Positions 24,530 through 36,807 of a stretch of 64,000 bases of DNA are shown here, piece by piece. Origin of the DNA: Phallus indusiatus (lineage: Eukaryota > Basidiomycota > Agaricomycetes > Phallales > Phallaceae); assembly GCA_027605045.1 (NCBI GenBank), contig JAQFWX010000012.1:1128930-1192929 (forward strand), given 5' to 3'. Position numbers and translations under genes: made by a program. Within the stretch, counting starts at the first letter, position 1. Every line of letters starts with the position of its first letter. Below the pieces are notes generated by a model. It did not search any database. It saw only the letters and a list, made by a program, of their open reading frames with translations, and was not told where the DNA came from.

Positions 24530-26490
24530 ACTGTCGATGTGAGATACACCCAAGCTAGCTGGGTTTGAAACTGCTCAAACGCGACTTGTTCAACGCAACT
24601 TGAACAGTACTTACGAGCGTCATCGCAAACAAGTCGTCCAGCAGCAGCCCTCTTATTCGGTAAGTCCCTGAAAAACTTTTGCTATATGTCCCTAATTACA
24701 TAGCTCATTACTCTATTTAACCAGGTATCAGATCAATTGGTCCAATATGTATCGGACACAGCTAGCAAGGATCCGAGCATGGCAATGTTTGGATGATCAA
24801 GAAGAGACATGACACTTTGGGAGGTTTAGCTCAAGTCTGTGATGAACATCAACCTCGTGCTGCCATCCCTTCTGATCCCCCATTCGTAGTTGGTCGTCGT
24901 TTACTCCAAAGGACTAATAAACCGCCAAGCCCAATCCGAGTCATCCTCAATTTTTTATTCCACCTATTTCGATCGTGCTATCGGCACGGTTTTATCTATC
25001 CGATGAAGCTTATTGAATTGTCCCACTATTCTGGCTCTATCTTACACTTAAACCAATCCCTTCCTGATCGTGGATGTCATTGCAAATTATCACCACGCTA
25101 TATCACTACACTTCAATCTACGGGCCTCATCAGTGCTGATGGAGACGCATTGGTCCGTATCGTTGACGGACGCATGCTCTCACACATTGCAACAGGCAAT
25201 CTGGGGGAAACGAACGCGTGTCTCTTTCACATCAATTCCAATTCGATATATTTCGTCCTCGTTGTGAATGCATTCCTATACCACTATACTCGGCGTATCA
25301 CTGTACCGTGGGCTTCAATGAAGAAGCCAAAGTTCAAATTACCTCAATCAAATCGGCGACGTAAACATGCAGAGCATCTCGCCGACACGAAACTGGCCAT
25401 GAACGAATGCACCTATATGCATCCATATCAGGAGACGCAATTGTAATTTAAATGGAACGGGATGGATTTCTTGACATACGAATTGAACTTGGGCACGTCT
25501 CGATCGCGCAGGTGTGGCGTTTCAAGAAGACAAATATCGATGCCGTACTCATTTTTTTGCCGGCTAGTTGATCTTTCTCAAAGATTTTTTCATCCATGAA
25601 GAGTTGGCTTGTTCGCTGGTGACGATTAGCAACTGTATGTACACGCCAGCAGAGATTTCGCACCTTGAGTTCAGTTGTTCGAAAATTTACGTGACGATGG
25701 ATCCAAGTTGGACGATCTCAACGGTACGGTCGTTTCTCTTTTCATTGATGCACTGTCGTTCACGCCTTCATTTTCTCATAAGCATAAGCAAGGACATCTC
25801 GTCGGACGAGCTCATCAAACTGACGCAAGAAACTTTCAGTCCGGAGGTTCTGGCATTGTTAAAATTCCGTTATACATGCGCATGTATGTATATCGGGTAC
25901 AACGTGGAAGAATACGCTAGCAAATTAGAAATTTCAATTTTCCTCCTAAGAATTCGGTACACACCATATTAAAGAGTGCCAAGAATAAGGTTTCCTAATT
26001 CGTTATGTATTTTCAAGTTCGCGACTGTGGATATCGGGTCTGGCTGTTCTATTCGGGTAACACGGTAAGTTCTGGCAAATTGTCTAATGACTTGAAGGTC
26101 TGCGCAAAACAATGGCGACGAGTCTGGACAAACTGAAAGAAAGAGTGGGCGTATGAATGTCATTTGGTGAATGGGGATGGGAATATAACGCCTGAGCACC
26201 TCTAAAGAGTCTGACAATAGTGTTGGCGGGTGCTCAAGCGCGCACAACTTTGGTGAGATACTCCCAGGCGACGCGACAGTTGGGAAAATATTCAAAAGCA
26301 ACTTGTTGAACGCGACCTCCTCCATCCCATTCCGGTACCAACTCTGTTCTATCTCCCGTTGTCGCGCTCTGGGTTCAGGCGGGAGAACGGGAAGGGACCA
26401 GGCTCACGCTGGATTATGAATAGGTTGCTTCCGGATTAAAGGGGCTGGGGCAGCATGCAAGTGCGGGAAGAGTTTTCAACAGTGTGTTTT
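24530..26490. repeat. Downstream flank of NLR copy D, duplicate of 12416-14390
   Basis: The block begins with the AAACTGTCGATGTGAGATAC stretch seen at about 12418 and runs to the TTTTCAACAGTGTG stretch just before the 3' end of copy D. A 217-codon frame (24793-25446, plus) is open here, but the homologous frame in the copy C flank is broken, so it is probably not a gene. A third, partial copy of the inner part (about 25100-25260) occurs at about 33800-33990. Confidence 0.7.
25872..25887. repeat. Palindrome copy 4 of 4 (16-bp perfect core)
   Basis: ATACATGCGCATGTAT, in the same context as the copy at 13731. Confidence 0.8.
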
Positions 26491-26547
26491 ATTGTACATT
26501 CGTCTGTTTTTATACAAATTACATATGTTGCACATTCGGTTTGGACC

Positions 26548-29500
26548 CTAGTCGTCTCTAGGTCTACATTCTGTCCAATTAGTACCGTGTACAAAATTTG
26601 TGAAATTTAGTTTTGTAGCCTTTCGATACGATATATACGTCACCCATGGAAACCAAAGCCGGAATCTCATCTTTTCTGGAACCCAAAACAAAAGCTCACC
26701 CTGCGAACCCAAAACCCATCCGTTATCCATCTTAGGGGAAGCAGGAAATGAGGCTTTTTCCCAGGCCATTAATGCGTAATCCAATATCTCTGTCTTGTTG
26801 GATATTGGTGCTCTGAGTATCTCTTTGAGTGAATCATGTTGGATATAAGTGATACTGCGCTTACCCATTGATATCGGAACCACCGGCGGCGAGCAATGGA
26901 GAAGCCTTGTACAGAGGAGACATTGTCTCATATGTATCCAAGTCCCAGACATAACAAACCCCAAGCCATTGATCGACAACTATTAGATATTTCCTGCTAA
27001 AAATCAAGGTTTCTATCCATCCACGTGGGAACGAGAATTGAATTGTTTTAGCGACCATGAGTTTGGATTTTATGTTCCAGACATCCAGAAACTCAATGCC
27101 CCTCAGACGACTTTCCTTAGACATTATTATAGCATGTTCTGAGTCACCAGAGAACCAAACGTTCATGACCCGTCGATCTAGCGATGGGCCAGTGAGGAAG
27201 GTTTCGGTGTCCACATCCAAGAGTTTGATTCCGTCATCATCAATCCATGCGATATATTTTCCATTGAGAGATCGTCGCACTGAAGCGGCTGAACGAAGGG
27301 ATGGGAATGGAATTGAGCTCACTGTTGCTCCTGATAGATCTAGTGTATTGACGCTCTTCTCTGAAACATATATGATATGTTCCCTGTTGGCAGAAACGGC
27401 CTTCGTGCGAGGATTTCGTTCGAATGTAGTAAGCATTTCCCCTACTCTGTCACCTGATTGACATTCCCAAACTTCCACTTTATCACCACAAATATCATAT
27501 ACGGGAGCAAAGCGGGTATCTCGCACGGGGTGAAGGGATTTCAGTTCATATGGTAAGTTGATTGGACCATGAACCAATTTACCGGTACGACTATCCCATA
27601 CTGAAATTGTTTCTTTGCGTCCGGAAATAAAATAGTTGTCCAAACAAACGAGTGCAATGATTGAACGGGCCGATCCATCTATAACAATCTCGCCTTCTTT
27701 TTCCTCCCAAAGACAGAGTCCCCGGCTGCTACCGTACACTACACTGACATTTTCCTGATCAGGATAAACATCGGCAGGTCCTTCATCTTGAAGTTCGGTT
27801 TCAAAGATTGTTGTCATAATATCTGAGATTCGGAGCCGATACTCATTGAGAATTGTCTTATACTGAAGAATGAGATATGAACCCCGTAGCCAGAGTGAAC
27901 ACACTTCCTCAATTTCGTGCGGATGATTCGGTTCTATGAATTCATCCCATGGTTGAACGTGGATTGTACGGTGTGTCGTGTACAAAGATGATGTGTATGT
28001 CAACAGCGCAATTGATTTTGAATCGTGCGAGAACCCTAAACAATCAATGTAATTGTCTGCATAGGATCGACTGATTAGTTCTCCCGTAGACACACTCCAA
28101 ATCGAGTACATTCCGGCGGAGGTAGATAGGATATATTGACCATCAGGGGATAGAAAGAATCTTATGACATACGACCCATGATGAATTTCGGTGACTATGG
28201 TGCTTGTTCGTAGATCCCAGATCTCTATTGTGGCGTAGTCTTCCCCATTTCCGAGGGCAATATAGCGGTTAGTGAGTTGCAGACCCCATAAATTATGGCA
28301 GGGCACGACGTGCTGCGTTTGTTCCCGAATATTCCATATGTACAGCTGCTTTTCAATGTGGCGATAGAAAACAATCCAGTCTCCGTTGGGAGAAATGGCA
28401 GGAGAAGAATACCCCGCTTCGAAGCGTTTGACCACCTGACGATTCGTTCGATCGATTAGTAGGAGTGGTCCTTCTGTGGACAATAATATAAAGCGCCCGT
28501 CCGAAGATATGGTGCAACGACCATGGCCGACTATCTCCTTATATCCCTCTATCTCCATTTTTTTGCTCCCAATATTCCATATCAGAATATCACCGTCCTT
28601 AAAACAACAGTACACCAATTCACCATCATGGGAAAATACGATGTCGCATACGCCATGCAAATCATAGTAATATTGGTAAACCGTACGACAGTACTCCTCC
28701 TCCGTTACGTAGTTCCATACACAAAAATTGGATCCAGTTGCACTTGCGATATATTCGCCCTTCGGAGATAAAGCAAACACTCTATCGTTACTTCTTCGCA
28801 TGAATCCGATTCTGCGTGAAGAGCCGACAGGTTGACCTACGTCGAACGTGAACAGCCCAAGGAACCTCTCAAGATACTTTCTGGATACAAATGAATTGCG
28901 ACGGGTAAGGGAAAGTGCCGAGAGATAGATATGCGGTGTGCTTTCATTCATCATGTCTCCAAAATCGAATGCAAACTCCCATGCATCCATCGCATCTCCA
29001 GCTAAGCCGCTATTTGCATTCTACCACCTGATTCAGCCATAGAAAATATAACAGGTACAGGATCACCCACTTTATCCCAATTCACTACATCCCGCATTGC
29101 CACAGAACCTTGCTCGTAGTCAATTTTTAACACATCTAACAAACTGAGTGCCTCAAAATAATACATCAGTTTGTCGTCCATCAATGTCCGGACTGCACGA
29201 ATGAGTTCTTCGCTAACAGGCGAGGATCGGAGATGAAAGCTCCAAAAACGACACGAATACGACAAATGGGGCGGAATAGCGTTCTTGACGCGTGAATAGA
29301 AATCAGGCACATTCCTGTTGCGCAGGTGTGATGTCTCGAGGTGACAAATGTTGAAACAGAGCATCCTATTCATCACTTTGAGACAACCAAGTGTCATCTG
29401 GGTTTGATCTGACGTGTTGATGTAGTATTCGTTTGTTTTCGCGCCGCCTTTTTTATCATCCTTAGTGATTACTTCGACCTTGAAAAAATCGAATAACGAG

Positions 29501-31956
29501 GTGTGAAGAGGTCGTACAGAAGTAGACTCGGACGAGTCATGAATGCCAGAAAACAGTGAACCGAACGGGGCGAGTGTCGACTTGACATTTATAATATCCT
29601 CAAATATATTTTGTAGCACGTCCATTGAGAGGGGTTCTTGCGCAGTGATAATAGCGCCTACTACCGTCTTGAACCTTTCTTTGAATCTAGGCCGCCGGGA
29701 TTCTGGTTGGCTCAATATAATCTGATGATATAGATGATATAGTGATGAGGAAAAGTGTGATACGCAAGTTTTCCAGTTTTCCCGTATGAGTTCTTGATCT
29801 ATGACGGTAGGATCAATGAACCTGCAAGCTGTCTCAGCCCATTGAAAAAGACCTTGCGCATGCTTAGCTAGTATGCTGCGCCAGTCTTTGTCTATGCTGT
29901 CTAGAGTTGACGATATTGAACCCAGACGCTTCGAGACATAGGCTTTGAGATCGTCATGCGTTTCATCCGAGTCAATACCGCCCATTCGTTTACGTGAAAT
30001 ACCGGATTTTTGGCATTGATACTCGATGTCCTGTTCAGGGCGAGTGGTGACAATTATACGATAGTTCTTCGGAAGCTCCGTCCACCTGCCAAAGAGAATC
30101 TCCAAGATTTTTTCACGTTCGCTACGGTCTCCACTTTCGTCGAGCGCGTCCACAACGATGATTACCGGCCCAATAGTTGCTACATTTTTGGAGGGCTTGA
30201 TGATAAATTCATTGAATTGCGTTTCGGGATCCTCAGTCTCCTGAATCGCAGCGCTAGAATTGATAATCTTGATCAACTCTTCTCGCCACGAGACATCGCT
30301 ATATGCTAGGTCACGCGATATGGTGCTGAAAAGACAATTCCGCTTGTTCGGGGAACCCTTGTCGAAACAGAATATAGACCCGAGCCGGTTTATTGCCTTG
30401 AACATTCCAGCGATGGTATGCGCCATCGTTGACTTTCCTACACCCGCTTGTCCGCTCACGACAAGGATCTGTGGCGATGCATCGTCGTTAATATCTTTCA
30501 GTATATCTTTGATTAACGTTTTGCGAGTTCCCGGTAGGCATTGTTTTCTAGGTTCAGGGTAACTGCCGCTATAGCGCATCCCCTTGAGAACTTATAGCGA
30601 AACGGCGAGATTTTGAATAAGTGATAATAGTAGTTGATTTGATTAATGTAACCGTACCTAAATTATCAACACACGCTTGCACACGAAGTGTCACAATGCT
30701 CGTTTCAAGATTGACCGAATTCTTCATAATTTCCATAAGGCGGCCGAACGTGTCGTTGAAGTCTTGGATCTTGCGGTCCGCGTCCCCCATGATTCCTTTC
30801 AGTATGTTATGAACTAGGGCTCGAAAGTCAGACTTGAATGCACAATTACAAGATATCAAGAGAACAATAACCTGTATCTTCGGTGCAGTATGCTTGTATA
30901 AAATACGCGCATTCAGTGGTTTGCTGAACCACCATCGAAAGTGTCTTAGACTGGGTCTTGGTAAGCTTAGGGAACCGTTTCGCATCCGTAATGTAGTTGT
31001 AAACGTCCTCCAGTTTGTCACATAACTGTTTAATCTTGTCGTCGCGATTTTTTTTTGCGATGATCGTCTAACAAATTTAATATATGTAACTCGGTATGTC
31101 AACGAGAAAAATAACATGGTTCTACCTTGGGAATAACAGACAGTACACTCCACGCCAGCTTCACGTACGGGCTTATCTGAAAAAATCTTTAGAAAGGACG
31201 AGGCATGCTTGCCAAAAGAATTACCTCGGAGATTCTATCGGCTACTTCTACGAAAACCTGAAATTTCTCGAGAAACGACGACCACGTCTTCTCATTATCA
31301 TTGTAGACCTGCACCACGGAGGTGATAGAATTGGCAACCTCAGATAAGACTCCGAGTTTCCTTAGATTTCCTGATGTGGCTATTGCTTGTTGTATCGGGT
31401 TCGCAGCGACGTCGGGTGATTTCTCGATCTTGAATGACAATTGACACTTTCCAGCAATGTCTAATTTACATGACCCTACGATAGTTATGTGAGTACTACG
31501 GTTAACGGCGATGCTTTTGATGATTGAACTAACCAGAGCTGTTTTGCATATTGAAAAGCTCAATGACCCGATGTTCGCACGAGTCAATTACGGTGTTCCG
31601 AATTATAAATGGATAGACCCGGACAATGGTTAAAGTGATGCGAGTGTCGTCGGTAAGTTCACCGACGCTGGGGATGTAAAATGAAAAATTGATATCAAAA
31701 GGATTGGGGTCTTCGACATACAGAAAGAAAGACTCGTCCCAGATTATGCAAAGATCGCTTTTCTTGAACGCGATTTTTTTGCTTTTCCTCAACTGGCTGC
31801 CGTACCTGATCACTATCTGGACCTTGGGGCTGTATTTCCATGGGGGTGAAGGTTTAGTCAAACGAACATCTTCAATCCCAGATGAGATAAAATAGAGGTT
31901 GAATGAAAGACTTCAAATTTACCAGAAATTGTGATACCTTCCGTCGGCGTGGTCAT
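26548..31956 (-). CDS. NLR copy D: complete C2-helical-NACHT-WD40 STAND protein (about 1656 aa)
   Basis: Nine exons with the same phases as copy C: 31956-31923, 31869-31534, 31475-31225, 31176-31126, 31067-30872, 30819-30658, 30590-29071, 29020-26865 and 26812-26548; the sum is an exact multiple of three. The first exon reads MTTPTEGITIS. The C2-like domain contains WDESFFLYVED. NACHT carries Walker A GQAGVGKST, Walker B VIIVVDALDES and VTTRPEQD. The WD40 region starts at STPHIYLSAL and runs through many degenerate blades to a tail ending FVHGTNWTEC. The protein is closely similar to copy C over its whole length, with differences spread through the WD40 part. As in copy C, the role is inferred to be that of a cytoplasmic receptor with NTP-dependent oligomerisation. 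The upstream region is unusual: about 160 bp before the start codon it is interrupted by a Helitron-type remnant, which may have separated the gene from distal promoter elements. Confidence 0.88.
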
Positions 31957-32119
31957 GAAAAAGATATTGTTAAGACTTGAAACAATGAGCCCTGCGATTG
32001 AGATTTGGGAAGGTGAAAGCTGTGCTTGAGCGCCATGAACATGATTTGAACCTTTTCCTCAATTCAGTACACGTCGCCTTGTTGTTTCGTTGTTTCGTTA
32101 CGTCCTCATGTTCATTTCC

Positions 32120-33111
32120 TAAGCGTCTAGCTTAGGTTTCCTTGATGGCAAGAATTGTAGACGAAAAAGGCAACTCTTTCCTTGTTGGGCTATCATACTC
32201 CGCTGTATATTTTCTCACGCTGAGTTTGAAAAAAAATTGGGAATGTATTTCGTGCGTCGTTGACGTCATCGGTTTGTTTATGGTTGAATATGCGGTGTCC
32301 TTCAGCTTCGTCCTTTAGCCGCTGAATTTGACAAAACTCTTCTCCCCTGTCTACTGTGTCTATGGAGTGATATTCGGCGTACTCTTGGTTGGTGTAAAGG
32401 GCAAATGTCACTACACAGCGAACGTTATGTGCATCTCGGGCAGCGCTAGTGTACGTTATTAAGGGTGAAGCGTTTTCGGGTTCTGTGAGCCACAAGGATA
32501 TGTTCGTTAGATGTTCGCTCTCCTCAGGCAAACGGTTCATCGCTATAAACGCTTGCAAGTGATCGAAATCATCTTCGTCGCATACGCCGAAACGAAGGCG
32601 ATTTAACGTCTGTTGAAATCGTTCATCCTTCTGCCGCATTATGCGCTTTAAAACTACACAGTCTTTCATTTGTCTCCATATAACTACTCGGCCCAGGTTG
32701 GTCATTGCGTTCTCGTTCGTCACGTTCAGATGACAGTCTGCCTTATCGACCATCTTTCTATCGAACAATGACGTAAGCCTCCATATGGTTGTTCCGCGTT
32801 GCAGCCGGTCGTGAGTGATAGATGCTGTGAAACGAGTGCGTTGTCGCGGGCTCATAGAGGAAGTGGGGACGCTCGCAAGCTTATGAAGATATGACTAGCC
32901 TCGAATTGCCTGACGAGTCAGAGGTTGAGTTGTGATTGCTGTATTCGTATTATAATAAATTAGTATTGTATGTATGATGGACATAGAAATGGGTGGTAAA
33001 TTAGATGTTTCCGCTGGTCTTGACTGCTGTAAATGGGACAAGAGTTTAGTGCGTGTTTGTGTGTTATGCGGGTATCTACGCTTAGGATGTCGCCGCTCGC
33101 CGGCCTTCTGT
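32120..33111. mobile_element. Inserted element remnant (Helitron-type) upstream of NLR copy D
   Basis: The NLR upstream block is interrupted here: sequence homologous to flanks A and B stops near 32119 and resumes near 33112. The insertion is bordered by a 9-base direct repeat, TTCATTTCC (32111-32119 and 33112-33120). CCTAAGCGT at 32118-32126 recurs inverted at 33079-33087, and 32118-32136 can fold as a hairpin (CCTAAGC, 5-nt loop, GCTTAGG). It carries a helicase fragment on the minus strand. The hairpin lies at the 3' end relative to the helicase, where Helitron-like elements place one. The direct repeat is not expected of a classical Helitron, so the exact element class is open. Confidence 0.6.
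32193..32855 (-). pseudogene. Helitron/PIF1-type helicase fragment
   Basis: A 220-codon frame resembles the middle to C-terminal part of PIF1-like helicases encoded by Helitrons. It contains the stretch WRQMKDCVVLKRIMRQKDER followed by LNRLRFGVCDEDDFDHL, which corresponds to the family pattern of an N-R-Q segment followed by L-x-R-L-R-x-G. The later segment ASPLITYTSAARDAHN fits the region where these helicases have P-I-I-x-x-R-N-x-x-R-x-x-x-N. The ATP-binding Walker A and B region, the Rep endonuclease with its HUH motif, and the C-terminal end are absent, so this is a fragment without expected activity. Its borders coincide with the insertion described at 32120-33111. Confidence 0.65.
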
Positions 33112-34597
33112 TTCATTTCCACCTCTTTATTGGGTGTGACAGAACTTATCGACGTCGACGCTACCTAGAACCTCCGGATTCAGAGTTTGCATCCGCAACG
33201 AGGAATTCTAACTTCTATGCCGTCCTTCGAGTTCAAAGGTGCGCAATAGCACGTTTCCGCGTATGGTGCTAAGAAGCTGCCTCGAAACAGAAAATTGATA
33301 AATCAGCTGGCGACGTCTACGAATCCTGAACCAGGAGGTTTGAAGACTATTTAGTACTGAGCTCCGGGCCAAAAAGATTAAATTCTCCGAAGCTTACCTA
33401 GAGTCAGAAATCAGCATAACGCATAGCGACATGTACGACAAGGTTTTCTTGCTCTAAGTAATAAATTGAATACTGTGCTGATTCGAAAGAAAGGTCCCGG
33501 CCAAAGTTGAAATGGACCCTTAGAACTTGAAATTAACGCGCAAGTGTAATATGTATCGCTCCCCAGCGGACCGCGAATTGTGGCTCTGCTTCGTTTGCGT
33601 TCCTCCTAGGGAAATCCGTGGTGAGCCCTTGTGAATTGGGTAGAGCTACGTATACGATATTCTCGCCACCTCAAGACAAGTTCTACTCACAAACTTTCTT
33701 GGCGCCCAAACTCCGTTTACCAGTGCTTCCACTGAGTATAGGCTTGAAGCCTGCTAGCCTGAGACCGGCTCTGTTTTACAATAAGGCGAACCATCACTAC
33801 ACACTATCGCCCTGCTTCAATCTACGGACCGTAGGTATCATTGAATATTCTACCAATTGCTGGCGGAAACGCATTGCAATTGGTCCGTATACTGACGGCC
33901 GCATGCTCTCACATCTCGCAACAGGTAGTCTGGGAAACAAACGTGCGTTCCTTTCACATTGATCTCAATTCTAGTGCATTTCGAACGCAAGTTGTTCAAC
34001 GCGACCTGCTCCACCCCCATCCTGGGACCAACTCTGTTTCTACCTCCTGTTAGGGGCCGGGGCAGCGCGCAGCATGCGGGTTCCAGAACACCTGGTCTCT
34101 AAATCTCTTGCCATCATTTCCTGGACTCGTCCTTCACCCTTTGCCATCCTTAAACCATGAAAGAGTATAGGGATACAGTCACAGCGCTAGCATTTTCCCT
34201 GCAAACCGCGAATTGTGTATGTAGCCCACTATTCGCGTTGACTCCACCTCCATGATCTAGGCTCACCCTTCGCATGCATTTTGTGGTTTCTAACTCTGCT
34301 CAGTAGATCTGATAGCCATATATGCTCTGAGTTGGTGGTGGAGGATAGTTAGTCATACTGGAAGTGCAATTTGAGTGCACTGGCAGTAGGGCTGCCACCC
34401 ACAGGCCGAATGTTTCCTAGGTACACTATTGACCTTTCTCGAGTGATTTTGTATTGGTTTATTTTTAGAGCACTCCGTGTTCATATTTTCAATGAAAAAC
34501 AGTTTACTTGCGCGAGCGGAACCACAAAAAGGGCCGTAGTAGTACTTTTGAGATTACGTGAGCCTACGATCCCGTTTAATTAATATCAACTACACAT
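33112..34597. other. Distal upstream flank of NLR copy D and promoter region of the dipeptidase gene
   Basis: About 33112-33640 continues the NLR upstream block interrupted by the mobile element. About 33780-33990 is a partial copy of the 25100-25260 stretch, and about 34040-34130 matches 22750-22820. Similarity to the array fades near 34.37 kb. The remaining 200 bp before the dipeptidase start should hold its promoter. No gene is seen. Confidence 0.5.
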
Positions 34598-36690
34598 ATG
34601 CCTGCTCCCAGCGCTGTCATAGACTACATTGACGCGAAGTCAGATATCTTCGTAGAACGATTATCAAAGGCGGTTGGCATCCCGAGGTAATCCGTGTACT
34701 CAATTCAAATAAAAATATGCTCACCATCTCCCAATCAGTGTATCCGGAGATGCAGCTTATCGCGAACATGTGTTCAAGATGGCTGATTTTTTGAAAGAAG
34801 AATTAGAATCAGTTGGTGCTAGTGCACGACTTGTACAACTTGGAAACCAGATCTTGGATGGACAAGAGATCTCGCTACCGCCTTTGGTTTTGGCGACTAT
34901 CGGAAACGACAAGAACAAGAAGACAGTCGTGCTTTACGGACACTATGATGTTCAGCCCGTACGTACGTTTCTCGTATCATGTTATGGGATGTACAGTTCA
35001 AACCAGTCGTCGTTAGGCACTTTTATCAGACGGATGGAATACTGATCCGTTTGTTTTGACCGTGGACAAGGAATCCGGCCGACTTTATGGACGGGGTTCA
35101 ACTGACGACAAGGGTCCCGTTTTGGCTTGGATTAATGTCCTCCAGGCTCACCATGAACTCAAATTGGAACTTCCTGTGAATTTGAAAATAGTTTTCGAAG
35201 GTTTGTCATACATATAGCCAGTCTAGCTTCATGGCTAACCTTTTTTTTCATTCAAGGGATGGAAGAAAGCGGCTCTGAGGGTCTTGATGAGTTTATATTA
35301 GCTGAAACGGGTCCCGGAAAGTTTTTCGACGGCGTTGATTGCGCATGCATTGTACGATCAACGCTACTACTTTCTAGTATTCGATTTGACGCAGTCTGTA
35401 GTCCGATAACTACTGGTTAAACACCCGCACTGTATTTTTCTTCTTCTTGTTTTCTATCGGTTTTCACTTTTCTAAACCAACTTTGACATTTAGCCATGCA
35501 TCACATATGGTTTGGTACGTTCAGGCGGTCCACCTTTTCTCCATAGCTCTCAGCGGTTTTCACAGCGCGGCTTGTCCTACTTCAAAGTCAACGTGTCTGG
35601 ACCTTCACGAGATCTCCATTCTGGTGTTTTCGGTGCTATGGTTCATGAACCTTTGACCGATCTAGTTCTATTACTTTCCAAACTCGTAACCCCTCATGGG
35701 AAGATACTTGTTCCAGGGGTTAATGAACTCGTCGCTCCTCTTACGGAATCTGAAAGGTAAGCAATTCCTACTAACTCCTTCCCAACTAACACGCTTTTTG
35801 TCTCAGAAAATTATACGAGAGGCTTGATTACGGCGTCGAGGTGCGTGCTTCTTTTTTCGTCGGATTGTTAGATTGGAATATACCGGTCACTCTCTAGGAT
35901 GTTGAAGATGTTGCGGGTGGAAAGATTGCCGTTGCCTCCGTCAAGGAAACTCTTCTTATGAACAGGATGAGGTTTTTTTTTCATGAAAATTCATTCTTAG
36001 GTATCTTATTGAGCGCATCGAAAGGTACCCATCTCTTTCTCTCCATGGCATAGAAGGTGCCTTTTCCGCTCCGGGGTCGAAGACGGTCATTCCAGCAAGT
36101 GTATCCGGGAAATTCTCCATCCGATTGGTTAGTATATTCCGTATATTTTCATCATTCCCGCACTCATGGTGATATTTCTAGGTACCCGACCAAACGCCAG
36201 AAGCAATTGAAGTCCTTGTTAAAGATTACTTAACGAAGGAATTTGCTAAATTGGGAAGCAAAAATACCTTGAATATCGAGATGCTTCATGGAGGAAAACC
36301 GTGGGTAGCATCCTTGGATCATTACAATTACCGCGCTGCCATCAAGGCTACCGAAGTAAGTATCAGGCTTAATACCTCCCGTGACTATATCCTTAATTCA
36401 CATGTCAGATTATCTATAACCGAACACCTGACATGACTCGTGAAGGAGGTAGTATTCCTGTTGTTCTTACGATTGCCGAAGCTTTGGACGTAAACGTTTG
36501 TCTATTGCCTCTTGGACGTGCAGATGACGGAGCACATTCCACTAACGAGAAATTGGATTTGTCCAACTATATTGAAGGTGTAAGTACAGAAGGCCTACTT
36601 TGACTTTGGTTTATTATAGATAATTGCTAATTGATTAATTAGACCAAGCTATTGGGTACATACTTGTATGAGATTGCAGCGGCACAATAA
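34598..36690 (+). CDS. DUG1: Cytosolic Cys-Gly/non-specific dipeptidase, M20 metallopeptidase (DUG1/CNDP type), 485 aa
   Basis: Thirteen exons join in one frame to 485 residues, close to the usual length of about 480: 34598-34686, 34739-34958, 35017-35200, 35257-35351, 35402-35431, 35494-35514, 35566-35756, 35807-35840, 35898-35971, 36001-36127, 36182-36355, 36409-36579 and 36643-36690. The di-zinc M20 motifs are intact: YGHYDVQPA (metal His and catalytic Asp), [10 protein letters not shown] (bridging Asp), [10 protein letters not shown] (catalytic and metal Glu), DLHSGVFG, and [15 protein letters not shown] (C-terminal metal His). Known role: a soluble cytoplasmic dipeptidase that cleaves Cys-Gly and other dipeptides; in yeast it works in glutathione turnover. 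The start was chosen because [13 protein letters not shown] leads directly into the conserved N-terminus. It is convergent with the next gene, about 117 bp away. Nothing abnormal is seen. Confidence 0.93.
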
Positions 36691-36807
36691 ACCAAAGAAA
36701 GTATGTAACATCGAAGGTGTAAATATTTCGGAATTGTATGCAAAGTAACGTTATAAAGTAAATGTGGAATCGAATCTCGTCTGCGTTGTGACAACCCGCT
36801 TGCCAGT

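Noticed and set aside
24793..25446. 217-codon open frame on the plus strand downstream of copy D
   Set aside because: The homologous stretch downstream of copy C (about 12679-13230) has stops and frame changes in this frame, no domain is recognisable, and the region behaves as a non-coding repeat.
32120..33111. A DNA transposon with terminal inverted repeats
   Set aside because: Only a 9-base inverted match is visible, it is not exactly at both ends, and the encoded fragment is a helicase rather than a DDE transposase.
1..34400. Direct repeats in the left half considered as a CRISPR-like or satellite array
   Set aside because: The repeats are kilobase-scale segmental duplications around NLR genes, with no regular short spacing.
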